Notes: generated by a model from the letters alone, not told the origin. A stretch of 64,000 nucleotides of DNA from Beroe forskalii (GCA_011033025.1 WFMF01000005.1:62001-126000), one strand, 5' to 3'. Positions 23,601-35,744 are shown, numbered from the stretch's first letter. Numbers and translations are program-made.

Positions 23601-26600
23601 GTCAAATTTCCACGAGATTGGTTTATTGAATGAGCTGTAACATTTGTTATGTTTACATTCAGCGGTATTTCTTGACATCTGGTATTCGTCATGCATCGGT
23701 CAACTAACATCTTAACATGTATTTTGATTACGGTACATTTCAGTGGCTTGAAATAGTGAAATAATTAAAACTGTTCTATGACCAAACACCTCCATATGTT
23801 TTCAGTTAGCTCTGCTGGAAGACTCAGGAATCAGCAGCAATGAATCATGTGGTTCAGACCCAGATGACGATACGAGGAGTGTTAACAGTGTAGTGGGTAA
23901 GTGAGTGTAATGTTTTGGAAAGAGTCTGTTAAATGTTCTTGAAATGACAGATTTGTGATACGTTTATGATCTACCTCCATTTCTTAACTTCTTTTAAATT
24001 CAGCCCAATATCCCTCTTAATTATTTCCATTCAGAGCAAGGAGAACACGACTGGACTCAACTGAGTATGACAGAAATGAAGTCATGTGACCACTGTCAGA
24101 AACGTGAGTAAATAATACTAACTGATGTCTCGTTTGTTCAGTTTAAAAGGATTTTGGTGCTACATTCTATGAATATGACTGCTATAGTATCGATTCAATC
24201 ATACGGTGCCGCCTACAAAAGTGCAGAACTTTATACTTTTCAGCGATAATGCTACAGCGCAGTTTCCAGTGCAATAAGTGTCGGGTTAACTGTCATGGGG
24301 GCTGCAGAAACAAAGTGTTCGACTGTGTAGGCCAGGTAAAGATGTCAGATAAACTACTGCTCTTTTTATTTACTCATACTTCAAACTTTCAGTGTTCAAA
24401 CATCCTGCGAATTTTCCTGGACGCGTTAATATTTGAACATTGTTTTGGAATCGATGCTCATTTCACAGTTGTTATCCCTTCTAGCCACTGACGGAGTCGT
24501 CTGGAGAGAAGACACCAAAGCACAAAGACCCTATTAACAGCATCATCAAAGGAGCCGGAGGCATCTTCAAACGGGGAAACGAGACTAATTTGCACTGCTT
24601 GATCTTTCGATTGTTTTGCTTATCGGTTTCCAGTTTCCGCAGAGATTTATTTTATAATTTAGACACTGTTTCAAACAGTTAAAGTCATCTTTCATCTTTA
24701 AGTAATTTATCTCATCTTTCAGACTAAGAAAAGTGATCAAGGTAAGTCTACATAAACGATTCTACTGATCTTCTAATCATTCAAACGCGACTGTGATTTG
24801 GCGATTCAAATACACTTGTCATCATTCCCAAGCAAGCATAGGTGTGTTTTTGCGAAGCACACAGGAATTCACGAGTTTAGCAATCATATTATTTATCGAA
24901 ATGAAGTGTTTATCATCACTCCTCAAACTTAGAAGCATCAGAGGATATCTATGCAGATGGTGAATTCATATCGTATGCATCCTCTAACATAGAAACAGCT
25001 GAGGATATTTATACAGACTGTGAATTCATATCTTATACATCCGGCCCGATGAGCCCTGAAAGTAGGATATGTGTCGTAACAGGATCGTAATTGTGAAACC
25101 AGATGACACCCTATGACAGGGACTGATTTTCGGGATAATTCCACACTGATATTCATTGTGGCATGAAGTCTGTATGTCTATGTATTGATTGGGAATCTGT
25201 AGAATAAATCAGTACTCAAATCAAATGCTACGTTCAAACTTTCTGGTATCTGATTGCGGACAAGAGGTACAAGAAGCACCTCTCATTAAACTAATACCTC
25301 TCGTTAACCCAATACCACATCCCGTCAAGGTGATATCGAGGTAGAAGATAAGGATGAGAAAGGGGATGAATGGTGGACTCTGAAGCAGGGAGCTGTGCCG
25401 GACTTCAGCAAATTCAGTGCTGAGGATGGTGGGTTGGTTGAAGTTTTCTTAATTCTATTGCGAAAGAATTAAAAGATAAGACAGTTTGGATTAGAACGCC
25501 CTAAGGTGTATCAGAATTTTCCCAGAATCTGTTTATTTTCCACAACTTGTATGATTCGTAGACCTATCTCTATTCCTTCAGAAGGTATACAAGAAGACGA
25601 GTACGATTGTATTGACGATCTTCAGAAATCAGACACGATCACAGGGTAATTCTATGTAGCTATTGTTTGCTTTTGATCGAGTTTCATTCACAAGTCGTTA
25701 CCCTGCATTTCACACTTCACACTGCTTGTCATAGTATATTCCCACAAAAATAGCCAAGTGGACCTCTCTGAAACACCCAATAAACCAACCGCAGAGACCC
25801 GAGAGACAAAGTGCGATCTCCTTCCGTCATCAGACAATCCGAACAGAGACCCCCTCTCGCCCCACCCAAACCCCCAGGTATTGCTCAACACCCACCTGCC
25901 ATTATTCTCGTAGTAGCAGGAGGAACCGGCTAATTATTCCTTATTTGGAATAAAGTGCAAAATGTCAAGATGAACATGCTTATTTGTTCTCTTGGTTCGT
26001 AAACTGTGTTGTGGCATGTTTGTGATCTTTCGCTATTCTTTTTTGTGGTGATTCAATAAAATAATCATGTTTCTGGTGATTTCGATAAATCATAGCACTT
26101 GCAAAACATATTAATCACCTTTATAAAAACGATGTTTTGCCAATAATTTGACTGACATTTGAAACCCCTCTCAAGTTCGGCAAAAGTACAGTAGAGCCTC
26201 TTCGTCCGGTAACATCTATCTTAACTGCACTTACCCTGAGTCAACTGCAATGGCACCAAGCTGCTTTGGTTTGTGCGGGTTATGTTACGTGTTGCCATAG
26301 TTACCACCTTAAAATGGTTACCATGGTTACTATTGCGAAGTGGCCATGTTGACCACTTTTTACATGTTGCCTTTGATGCTTTCTTAAATGTATTAATTTA
26401 GAATCTGCAAGGCTCTTGCTGGCAGTAGGCACTTTTGGAAGTGTGAGCTCATGAACTCATAAAAGGAAACCAAACACTGTCGTCCTGAGGCAAAGCAGTT
26501 GAGCTGTTGCTGAGTGAATGTCTAGGAAAGCTCAAATTTTAAGTCTGGTTCAATTCCTTCTTTTACTGTTTTCACTTGCGTCTTAGAACCCCTTAGAACC

Positions 26601-28757
26601 CACTCCCACTTCGTTCTCATTTTATTTCTGTGGTTTGAGCATGTGTTAGTATTTAATTTAGTATGGTACCCAATACCTATTGGAATTCGCCCCACCTCTT
26701 GGAATTAATATGCTGCAATATCTACTATCGTGCTGCTAGCTGTTGTTTTTATTTCTATGCCACTGTAGAAACATTTAAATTTACAGCCCCCCCCCCCCCC
26801 TACAAATACAATCATGTCACTTATTCCCACTTTCAGAGCTAGCAAAGCCTAGTTTTCCTACAGAAGAAACCAGGCTGTTGGTCAAGAACCCCATTACACC
26901 AGGTATGCGGCGTCTCAGTCCCTCCCCAGTGTCTCATATGACAGATTTAAAAGACAATCAGGGGCAGTGCGACTATGGTTCAACCAAAGTAACAATCTAA
27001 GAAACTGCCCAGTAACTTCTAACCGTTACTCTACTATAGCTCGATGAACTCTTATCTAACACTACCCGCTTTTACCCTATCTATGAAAGTGAGAAGCTAT
27101 TCAGAAGATAAATATATTAACCCCGAACCCCTTAATAAATAACCCGGAACCCCTTGATAAATAACCCCGAACCCCTTGATAAATAACCCGGAACCCCTTG
27201 ATAAATAACCCGGAACCCCTACTTGATAAAGTGACCACATTTTCTCACAGGTGCTCTGCACGTGAGTGTAGCCCTCTACGAGTACTCTGACATTGAGGAG
27301 AGCAGTGAGGCGTGGTGTGCTCCTGGACTGAGGGTGGATGTGCTGGAGGAAACCAACCCCGACTGGCACAAGGTAAGTGTTTTACGTGTTTACGTTTTCT
27401 TGTGGCATTGTTCATTTTGTCGTTTAATTGAATAGGGTTTTAGATCTGCAGTTTCAAACCCCTCCCATTACCCACTCCTCGGACTATTATCTTCCCCTCT
27501 TCAGTCACCCCCCCCTCTTATTCCGCACCCCACATCGTCTTTGTCAAATTTATCATTCTCTCTTTCCCCCAGGGTTTATGTAGAGGAGTAGTGGGTTACT
27601 TCCCCAGCAGCTACCTAGAACAGATTCCTGAGCGGGGTGCGGTGTACAGGTGTCTGTACGACTACCAGGCCCAGCGACCTGACGAACTTACCATCACTGC
27701 TGGACAGGTACTACCTTAGTGGTAGAAATTAAGATGTGTATTTATTAAGGACGTACTAATTAAGAAGTGTACTAATTAAGGCAGTAAAATTTCTACAAAA
27801 ATCAGGCAATTCTAGGACTAAGTTTCACGTCGATTCACCAATTTTCAACCAAAAATACCGATGTGAAAACAAGAAGAGGGCAGATTTTTCCATTGAATTC
27901 AATTTATTTGGGATCTATGAAATATAGACAAAAGTAAAGCTAGGCGTTCTAGAGAAACAAATTAGCAAACGGGTCAATGAGCATCCTAGAGTCAACACCA
28001 TGTTCTTTGCAATGTTTCACTGCCTCCGCTTGATGAAAGATTGGCCGATGATTCTGCTGAAATTTTGAAGGCCTTGTTTACTGATGAAAACATCGAAGAT
28101 ATCGAAGATGGTTTTATTGGGCTTGAGGTGGAAGATATGGAAGATGTGCAGGAAGACGTAAAAGCCGAAGAAATGCCTATAATTTTTATCCATTGATAAT
28201 TGTTTATCATATCAAATTTGATTTTGTCTGCACTGATGCTTTCGCTGAAAAATTCTGAGCCTGTATTGAGAGAAAATAGAATGCCTTAATATTGTAGTGA
28301 AAGAAAAGATAGGTATAGATGTACACATCTTTACTTTAACAAAATTTTCTAAAATTTTGGTGTTGTAAAAATTACGGTATGTAGAAATTAAGATTTGTAG
28401 AATTTAAGGAGTGTACTATTTAAGACAGTAAAATTGCTTACTACCTTAAATAGTACACTTCTTAATTTCTACCACTAAGGTAATCTTTAACGCAAGGATT
28501 TGTTTTATTCAAACGCAAGGAAATATTTTATCGAATCACAAGGATTATTGGTGTAGCAGTTCTGGCCATACTGAATTATATTTGAATTATATTTTGAATT
28601 TTGATGTTTACTCAAAGATAATATTTTTATTCTGTGTTTTGTTCAGGTGATATTCAGGCTGGAGGACCAGGACAATGGTTGGATTTACGGCAGAATAAAG
28701 AACAACCGGGGCCTCTTCCCTTCCACATACGTTGAGGAACTGGAGGAATTCAACTAG
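17648..28757 (+). CDS. F-BAR, C1 and double SH3 protein (Bzz1/Nervous wreck/FCHSD-like)
   Basis: This family bends membranes through the F-BAR domain and promotes actin assembly through SH3 contacts at endocytic sites. Exons read: 17648-17696, 17879-17987, 18186-18316, from 18475, 18871-19008, 19690-19835, 20706-20814, 22751-22802, 22968-23067, 23263-23374, 23806-23896, 24035-24103, 24244-24335, from 24485, 24723-24741, 24933-25061, 25330-25428, 25582-25645, 25754-25877, 26839-26902, 27251-27372, 27573-27707, 28647-28757 (TAG). The early exons give F-BAR helices (NNYLLQLTYSNG, ELEAVELNLHNFI). 24035-24335 encodes a C1 zinc finger (CDHCQK, FQCNKC, CHGGC). SH3-1 runs ALYEY to VVGYFPSSYLEQ, SH3-2 CLYDYQAQRPDELTI to NRGLFPSTYVEEL. 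Phases fit except between 17987 and 18186 and around 18570, and no donor is seen after 24485. The initiator exon is missing, so small exons were overlooked. Confidence 0.85.
19915..20595 (+). repeat. ~335-bp satellite, two copies in F-BAR gene intron
   Basis: Two tandem units with the landmarks CGATATGTCGAAAATT, AACACTGATGTATACCC, ATGGTCAAAATCGGCC and TGACTTTCTCGAAATGAA, the same as the large arrays further right and in the same orientation. Only this short block occurs in this gene. Confidence 0.9.
20815..20975 (+). repeat. Duplicated exon edge and splice donor
   Basis: The donor of exon 20706-20814 (ATCGCACAG then GTAAATGATGAATGCCATGA) has a second copy at about 20936-20971 (ATAGCACAG then GTAGTAAATGTCATGA). 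Both are followed by TTGCCA. A further fragment of the same unit (ATGCCA) lies between them. Confidence 0.65.
20976..22750. other. F-BAR gene intron, no other gene seen
   Basis: AT-rich intron. A short palindromic run of TACTGTACAG-type sequence lies near 21235-21262. No exon or element recognised. Confidence 0.5.
24933..25061 (+). repeat. In-frame duplication inside an F-BAR gene exon
   Basis: The exon encodes two similar segments, SEDIYADGEFISYASSN and AEDIYTDCEFISYTSGP, about 20 residues (60 bp) apart. The unit is a multiple of three and carries a repeated Tyr-containing motif (EDIY, EFISY). Confidence 0.8.
25878..26838. other. F-BAR gene intron, no other gene seen
   Basis: AT-rich intron with a C-run near 26787. 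Repeated TTACCATGG/TTGCCATAG-like words occur near 26290-26370 but no unit is clear. Confidence 0.45.
27116..27232. repeat. ~23-bp minisatellite next to a splice acceptor
   Basis: About five copies of ATAAATAACCCGGAACCCC plus TTG (23-24 bp) end 18 bases before the acceptor of exon 27251-27372, within the normal polypyrimidine and branch-point zone. Confidence 0.8.
27714..28480 (+). mobile_element. TA-flanked MITE, 767 bp, in F-BAR gene intron
   Basis: Perfect terminal inverted repeats of about 20 bp (CCTTAGTGGTAGAAATTAAG) bound the element, with TA on each side (27712-27713 and 28481-28482), as for Tc1/mariner-type insertion. Subterminal motifs of the type GTGTACTAATTAAGGCAGT recur at both ends. 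The left end lies 7 bases after the exon end at 27707. Inside, an open plus-strand frame of about 65 residues (28000-28196) is strongly acidic (DENIEDIEDGFIGLEVEDM) and could be a remnant of a transposase gene or a captured exon. No catalytic DDE segment is present, so the element is non-autonomous. Confidence 0.8.
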
Positions 28758-29134
28758 AAGACAGACAGTTGCCATGGCAACACACAGTTACCATGACAAT
28801 AGAGCAATAGGAGCTGGTAGTCGTTATTGCAACAGACCCTTGCCAGAGGAAACAACGATATCAATCAGATTGTGAAATTAACTCTGAACTGTAGTTTAAT
28901 TAAGAGATTACATTATTACAGATACCATGGATGAGAAATGGACTGGGGAATAACCCAAATTATTTACGTTATCAGACTCAATCACTGAAATGCTTTTAGT
29001 TCATTAATGCTGTGAATATTGAGCAAATTTGTATTTGATTCAGTGGTGTCGCGACCGAAATTTCCACACTTTAAAAATTCGCTCATTTGTACAAACGTTT
29101 TACAATTACATGCTTTTCCCCTTTTAACGGTGAT

Positions 29135-29236
29135 GTGTCGAACCCCTACATGCGCGGCTTTTTCATGCGCGTCACACTGACTTTTAATAACAGCTCAGGC
29201 AGGAGGCAGTGAGCCGCGCACGTAGGAGTTCGACAC
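29135..29236. mobile_element. Small foldback element, copy 1
   Basis: Inverted arms GTGTCGAACCCCTACATGCG and its imperfect complement (CGCACGTAGGAGTTCGACAC) enclose about 50 bases, with GCGCGGCTTTT and GAGCCGCGCA inside. The family recurs at 30391-30540. Confidence 0.7.
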
Positions 29237-30093
29237 GCCCCTGTAATGCAAATTGAAAATGCCACTTTTCTGAATGACGCGACAGCTCTGAGCTCCTGAC
29301 ATTGATCTCTAATAAGCATTGATATTTATAAAAATGCTACCGATAGGAACAGAAAATAGGAAATTGACCCAACTTCTATTGTTTCTAGGAGTAGGAGATG
29401 ATTATGATTGACAATGATATCAATTTTATACCGTTTTAAATCATGTTGGAATGTGCCAATAAATCAATCTTATTATTTACAGGGCTATTCTTAATCTAAT
29501 TTTATAGTTTATCGAGAGTAAGGTAGAGCATGAGCAGACAATGGAAAATTATGATTTTGATCACTGTGTAAAACTTTGATTCTTGTGAAATGTCGGTGAG
29601 GGAAGTTTTACTTTCAGTTGCCGTTAATAACTGTGTAAATACTATAATCATTATACTTTAACTTGAAACTTGAAGATGGTGTTGAAAAATGAAAGATCAT
29701 TTCAGAAGTTCAGCATTAAAATTTAAAAACTTTTAACAATTTGCATTCCAGTTTCCTAAAAATTTGCAATATAATTATAAATTCCTCTGCTTTTTATTTG
29801 CTTTTGAAGTACTATTTCAAAAATTAAAGGAACTGTTAGTTGTCACTATTAGTATTTGGATCGTTTCAATAAGCTGATAATGAAGAACTAGTGTTGATGC
29901 ATTTTTGAGTTTTGTTATGAAATAAAATCTATAATTTACGTTGAGGATGAATGATTATGTTGCAGAAAACATTTATATTATGATTTCAATGATATTTTAT
30001 TTTTAGTAAATTCAAGGAACCGTTTCTTTTTGTTGCTTCAAATATGTTTTGTGGAATTGTGGGTAGGCAACCGGCTAGCCGGCCGGACAAAGT

Positions 30094-30297
30094 GTTACGC
30101 GTATGTGTGCACATGGATCGACGAAAGCTGGCGCAAATTACAGCGCGCGCAAGGTTCCATTGTTTCAATAAATTGCGACGCACATGGATCGATCGAAAGA
30201 ATGCGCAAATTTGAGATTAAAAAAGCAATTTATTGAAACCTTGCGCGCGCACTGTAATTTGCGCCAGCTTCTTTCGTGTGTGCACACATGCGTTACT
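30094..30297. mobile_element. Foldback element with ~75-bp arms
   Basis: Arms from GTTACGCGTATGTGTGCAC to about 30170 (through GCTGGCGCAAATTACAG and GCGCGCGCAAGG) mirror 30225-30297 (CCTTGCGCGCGCACTGTAA, GTGTGTGCACACATGCGTTAC). The spacer carries a partial direct copy of the arm (CACATGGATCGATCGAAAG). No protein is encoded; open frames across it are by-products. Confidence 0.8.
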
Positions 30298-30390
30298 GTT
30301 CGCTGGTTGTGTTTGTCAGACGTCGTAGGGGCCAGACAACGTCTGACAAGGTTGTGTCGGTACAATTCGCAATATTGCCAAGATTTTCTT

Positions 30391-30540
30391 TCGTTGAACT
30401 TCTATCTGCGCGGCTTTTCCAATTTTGCATGTGTGGAATAATCGCACACGGCTCATTGGCTGTTTATGACAGGATGTGAGCCGCGCACAATACGCCGCGC
30501 ATGAAAAAGCCGCGCAGATAGTTGTTCCGTTGTTCGACAC
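30391..30540. mobile_element. Small foldback element, copy 2
   Basis: Arms TATCTGCGCGGCTTTT and AAAAGCCGCGCAGATA, ending GTTCGACACGCGCCTG, match the family at 29135-29236 in order and motif, with a different central part. Confidence 0.7.
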
Positions 30541-30932
30541 GCGCCTGTTATTCATGAAAAATGAAACAGAAATTATATGATAGGTCTCATTATAAAAACA
30601 TTGATATTTATCAATTTATCATCAAAGCGTTACAAGAATCAAAAATATACATTTAAAATAGAACAATTTATCGAAATAAGTCTGAAAATTTGAGAGGAAT
30701 CAGTTTACACATTATACAATTACAATCACAATACTCACCACATGAAAACCCGTGCCAATAAAATCGTAACACATGCTTAATTACTTTGTCAATAAGATAT
30801 GAAAAACTTCCAGAAACGTTTATCTTTAAAACATTTAGTTACATTACATGAAATAAATCGAATTATAGTTCGCTGAATCTCCTATCTTCCTAATTTTCCA
30901 CGATTCGGGCCACTGATATTATGGAAACATCT

Positions 30933-33177
30933 TCAGTACAGTAGACTGTTGATCCTGGCTACTCCTGACAGCGTTGCCGTCAAACAGAGCCGAGTGCTGT
31001 ACGGCACATGCCAGTCCACACATGAGACAGGGGATCCCTGGGCCGGCAACACAGTGTCCTCCACAAACCCACTCTCAATGCTGTAGATCACAGCGTGGGA
31101 ACCCCGGCTTGCGAGCAGGAACTTCCCTTCAGCGTCCAGCGCAAAGTCCCGGTCATAGAGCGAATCAGCCAATAGGGAAGCAGCATTCACGTCACGTGAC
31201 ACCGGCTGATTGTCACGTGACGACGTCTCCTTGGCAACCGTCACGTTGTGGAGACACTGAGCCATGGGGTAAAGTCTCCACTGAGACAACACTCCGTCCT
31301 TACAGAAACTGTACACAGAGTTCTCATCCACACTAAACTTTACAGTATGTATGGGAGTGGTGTGTGCCTGCCATCCCATGATACACTGATAATCAGCGTA
31401 CACCCTGATCATACCATCCAGTGCTCCACACACCAGCAAACTGCCGTTATGGTTGAAATGGAGGGATGTGAGAGGGGACGGGAGAGGGGATACCTCTAAA
31501 ATCTGTAGCATTTCCCGGGATTTGCAGTCCCAAACCACCACTTCTCCGGATGTGTTGCCCTCTCCTCCTCCACCGCTGGAGGTAGAGGATGTCCTCTTCC
31601 CACTGCTCCCAGAGATAGTTGCTTTGGACGAGGTTGCTTTAGAGTTTGATGTTGCTTTCTGCGGTGGTTGCTGCCCCGATGACACGAGATGGGTGCACAT
31701 CAGGTTCGTTGTCAGAGCGATAATCTGGAGTCCTGATGTCGGGTGAACCAGTTCATGAGTAATCTTCCTACTGGTGATATTTACCAGTTTTATCTTGCTT
31801 CCACCAGTTCCCACAAACAGCAACTTATCAACCTTCCGAGCCCAATGGACACTAAAAATCCCACTCTTAAACACGAAGCTGTGCACAGTCTTCACTTCCG
31901 GCGAGAACGCCCACACTTTGAGAGTTCCTGACGTGTCACTGGTAGCACAAAACATGCCCTCGCAGCTAAAACGAGCGAATGTAAGAGGGGAGGTGTGTTC
32001 TCGGTAATCCTTGGCGTTTAGGGTGGTAAAGTTGCGGGTGGGGTTGACAGGGAGGGGTTCAGAAGGGATGTGAGGGCGGGGAACGTCCGGAGATTTACCA
32101 GTGGTGGAGACGATGCAGAAATCTTCTGCTAGCTCAATATCAGACCTGGTGAAGAGAAAGGGGGTTAGAAGAGAATAATTGTTATTGAGAACTTGATGAT
32201 AGATACAGATAATATTGCGCAATGATTGGAAATGATTGACCTGGTTGGTTAGGTAAGTATTTGGAGAAGTCACTGTTAAAGGCTATTTCAAGTGAAAAAG
32301 GCCTTCTAGGGAAATTCCAGTAAGAAAGTAATAAAGCACTGAATGCTGACACCTGGTGATGAGTTGCTTGTTTACACTGCACCCATCTTCAGAGATTGTG
32401 GTGTCTTGTAGCTTCATCTTCAGCACACTCAACTGGGGAGATTACACATGATTTAGGAAAAGCAGTATCCCATGTGATCATACCAAACAGTGGGGGTCCC
32501 TAAACCAGGTCCTGCCCTCGTATGAAGATATGGCTGCTGTGTTGAAGATGAAATACTGAAACCAAGTCATAGGTTTGCTTAAATGACTAGCGACATCATA
32601 TGGTTGCTTAGTGTTGAATATTTACGCTGGTTGCTAAGTAATGACTTCATATCATGGTTGCTAAGATACCTCTCGCTGGAGTTGCTCCTTCTCGTCCATT
32701 ACTTCCACAGTGCTTTCCTTCCACTGTAGTAGTGCTGGAAGAGGCACAGAATCAAGCACTGTACTGATCAGGTTCTGAAGCGACATCTGCACTGTCTCAC
32801 ACCAAATACGCCTGAAAAGAAGAGAAGTTTCTGATTATTGCTTGGCTTGATGAGGAGACAAATACGTCACTCAAGAAAATATGTGGCTCATTTTACACAA
32901 TTGTAAGCCTTGATAACGATCTCACCCTTCAACTACATATGATAAAAACCATCTATATACCACGTCAACTGCCTGCAATTTGCCATGAAAATGTCTTCAC
33001 TTACTGAAAGTAAGGTCCAAAGACAGGGCTGACTTCAGGGTTCTTGACGTAAGGGAAACAGAACCAATCTCGCCACGTTTCCCTATGTCCACCCCCAAGA
33101 ATGTCGTGAGAACACCGCTCAAAGAACTCCAAAACTCGTTCTGGTTTCTGGGACTGATGAGCGTTCACGATGTAGTA
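30933..33177 (-). CDS. WDR91: WD repeat-containing protein 91, lacking the first exon(s)
   Basis: WDR91 is a Rab7 effector that controls PtdIns3P on endosomes during early-to-late conversion. Exons: 33177-33005, 32811-32670, 32432-32353, 32145-30933 (TGA), with compatible phases. The N-terminal part shows FFERCSHDILGGG, TWRDWFCFPYVKNPEVSP and RIWCETVQMSLQNLISTVLD, matching the WDR91 region ahead of its coiled coil. The large last exon encodes the C-terminal WD40 propeller (DTSGTLKVWAFSPEV, GEVVVWDCKSREML, FNHNGSLLVCGALDGMIRVY, WQAHTTPIHTVKFSVDENSV) and ends in CLTATLSGVARINSLLY, close to the family's end. A Ser/Thr/Gly-rich loop sits inside the propeller. The first ~90 residues (LisH-like start) are not found between 33178 and the satellite. 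The linker is short compared with vertebrates. Confidence 0.9.
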
Positions 33178-33792
33178 CTTGGAAAAGAATATAGGGTGAT
33201 CTACTATGAACTATCGACAGATGATGTTTTGGAAGCAGCGAATGAATCCAAAACGCATACTTGTGCAGACAGCTCAAAATTTGCCATGTGTTTGATACTT
33301 TTTCAGCGTTAAATCTGCAACGCGTTGAACATTAACTCACGTGCGACTGATTTCAACAGCGCGCGCAATAAGTTCGTTCGTGCGCGTCAACTTTCATCAC
33401 AATTTTGTAAAATGACCGCAAGTTCCAGAAAGTGAATTTCTTGAAAAATGAGCGATACCTGAATAAAGGGACCGGCGAAAACAACATTAACTGAAAGCTG
33501 ATAAGAAAGGTATCGAATGACATGTCAGTGAAACGTATCTCACACTAGGATTGAGCACTGTCGGGCCATAGTCAAACAGTGCTAAATTCTACATGCTTCC
33601 ATAAATTACACGGATTTTGGCGGGCTTTCCAACTGCAAATCTTACTGAGAAGAAATCACAGTCAAGCCACCATCAACAACATCTATAGAGGTTCATCCTT
33701 CCACTCAGGGGGGGGGGGGAAGAAGAGGAACGGCAAGATCCAGGGCGGTAAAAAGGCGGTGGAGAAAAAGTTGGAGGGGGACGGATACAGTA
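33178..33792. other. WDR91 upstream/intron, no exon found
   Basis: Expected to hold the 5' part of WDR91 or of the DGK gene. A Lys/Gly-rich open frame at 33700-33824 behind a run of ten G is not convincing. Otherwise AT-rich. Confidence 0.45.
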
Positions 33793-35653
33793 GAAATGGT
33801 CGGGATCGTCATTGTCAATCATAATCTGATTAATCCTGACCTTATGGTACGAAAATCATTCATACACCGATATGTCGAAAATTCGCCATTTTTCGCCAAA
33901 AACACTGATGTATACCCTTCAAAAATGGTCAAAATCTGCCAAAAATTTGACTTTCTCGAAATGAACAAAAACTGATCCAGCATTGTTTGGACTATCAATT
34001 GGAACATTCATGCCAATTTTCGGATCATTTGGATGCAAATTGTAGGCTCTAGTACAAAACGAAGCTGTTTTTCAAGATAATTTGATGGTCTTATGTCAAT
34101 TTGAAATTCTCGGGGTCAAATCGCTAGAATTGGTCTGAATTGTCATTCTCAATCATAATTCGAGTCATCTTGACCCTATGGTTCGAAAATCGTCCATTCA
34201 CCGATATGTCAAAAATTCGCCATTTTCCGCCAAAAACACTGATGTATACCCTTCAAAAATGGTCAAAATCGGCCAAAAATGTGACTTTCTCGAAATCGAC
34301 AAAAACTGATCCAACATTGTTTGGACTATCAATTGGAACATTCATGCCAATTTTCGACCCACTTGGATGCAAATTGTAGGCTCTAGTACAAAACAAAGCT
34401 GTTTTTCAAGATAATTTGATGGTCTTATGTCAATTTGAAATTCTCGGGGTAAAATCGCTAGAATTGGTCTGAATTGTCATTCTCAATCATAATTCGAGTC
34501 ATCTTGACCCTCTGGTTCGAAAATCGTCCATTCACCGATATGTCAAAAATTCGCCATTTTTCGCCAAAAACACTGATGTATATATACCCTTCAAAAATGG
34601 TCAAAATCGACCAAAAATCGACTTTCTCGATATGATGAAATAGTGATGTAGCATGGATCAGACTTTCAATTGAAACATTGGAACCAATATTTAGCCGTTT
34701 CTGATGGCATTTGTGGCAGTATAAGCACGAAAAGTACGTTTTTTCCCAAAATAATCAGATACTTTCGTTATTTTGATGTTAAATCGCCAGAAATGGTCGG
34801 AATCGTCATTGTCACTCATAATTCAAGCAATCTTGACCCTTTGGTCCATAAACTGACGATAAACCGATATGTCAAAAATTGCCATTTTCGCCAAAACACT
34901 GATGTATACCTTCAAAAATGGTCAAAATCGACCAAAAATCGACTTTCTCGATATGATGAAATAGTGATGTAGCATGGATCAGACATTCAATTGAAACATT
35001 CGAACCAATATTTAGCCGTTTCTGATGGAATTTGTAGTATAAGCACGAAAAGTACGTTTTCCCAAAATAATCAGATACTCGTTATTTTGATGTTAAATCG
35101 CCAGAAATGGTCGGAATCGTCATTGTCACTCATAATTCAAGCAGTCTTGACCCTTTGGTCCTAAAACTGACGATAAACCGATATGTCAAAATTCGCCAAA
35201 TTTTCGCCAAAACACTGATGTATACCCTTCAAAATGGTCAAAATCGACCAAAATCGACTTTCTCGATATGATGAAATAGTGATGGCATGGATCAGACTTT
35301 CAATTGAAACATTCGAACCAATATTTAGTTTCTGATGGAATTTGTGGCAGTATAAGCACGAAAAGTACGTTTTTCCCCAAAATAATCAGATACTTTCGTT
35401 ATTTTGATGTTAAATCGCCAGAAATGGTCGGAATCGTCATTGTCACTCATAATTCAAGCAGTCTTGACCCTTTGGTCCGAAAACTGACGATAAACCGATA
35501 TGTCAAAAATTGGCCATTTTTCGCCAAAAACACTGATGTATACCCTTCAAAAATGGTCAAAATCGACCAAAAAATCGACTTTCTCGATATGATGAAATAG
35601 TGATGTAGCATGGATCAGACTTTCAATTGAAACATTCGAACCAATATTTAGCC
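33793..35653 (+). repeat. ~335-bp satellite array, block 1
   Basis: About 5-6 tandem units. Landmarks are CCGATATGTCAAAAATT, AACACTGATGTATACCC and GACTTTCTCGATATGATG. The last copies form a subtype with GATGTAGCATGGATCAGAC and ATTTAGCCGTTTCTGATGG. The block stops 90 bp before the DGK exon at 35745. Confidence 0.93.
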
Positions 35654-35744
35654 AATCTATCGACCTTGAAGGACCTGAATACACTATTTTTGCCCCAACA
35701 GCACATTACTGGCCACTACAAGTATTGTTTTAACACTATTTCAG

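Larger units (their letters stand above)
28758..30932. other. Convergent 3' intergenic region with foldback elements
   Basis: F-BAR gene (plus) and WDR91 (minus) end towards each other. An AATAAA at 29459 could serve the F-BAR transcript. Apart from three foldback elements the stretch is AT-rich and without a recognised gene. Confidence 0.5.

Noticed and set aside
31453..32007. Plus-strand frames opposite the large WDR91 exon
   Set aside because: Shadows of a strongly supported WD40 coding exon.
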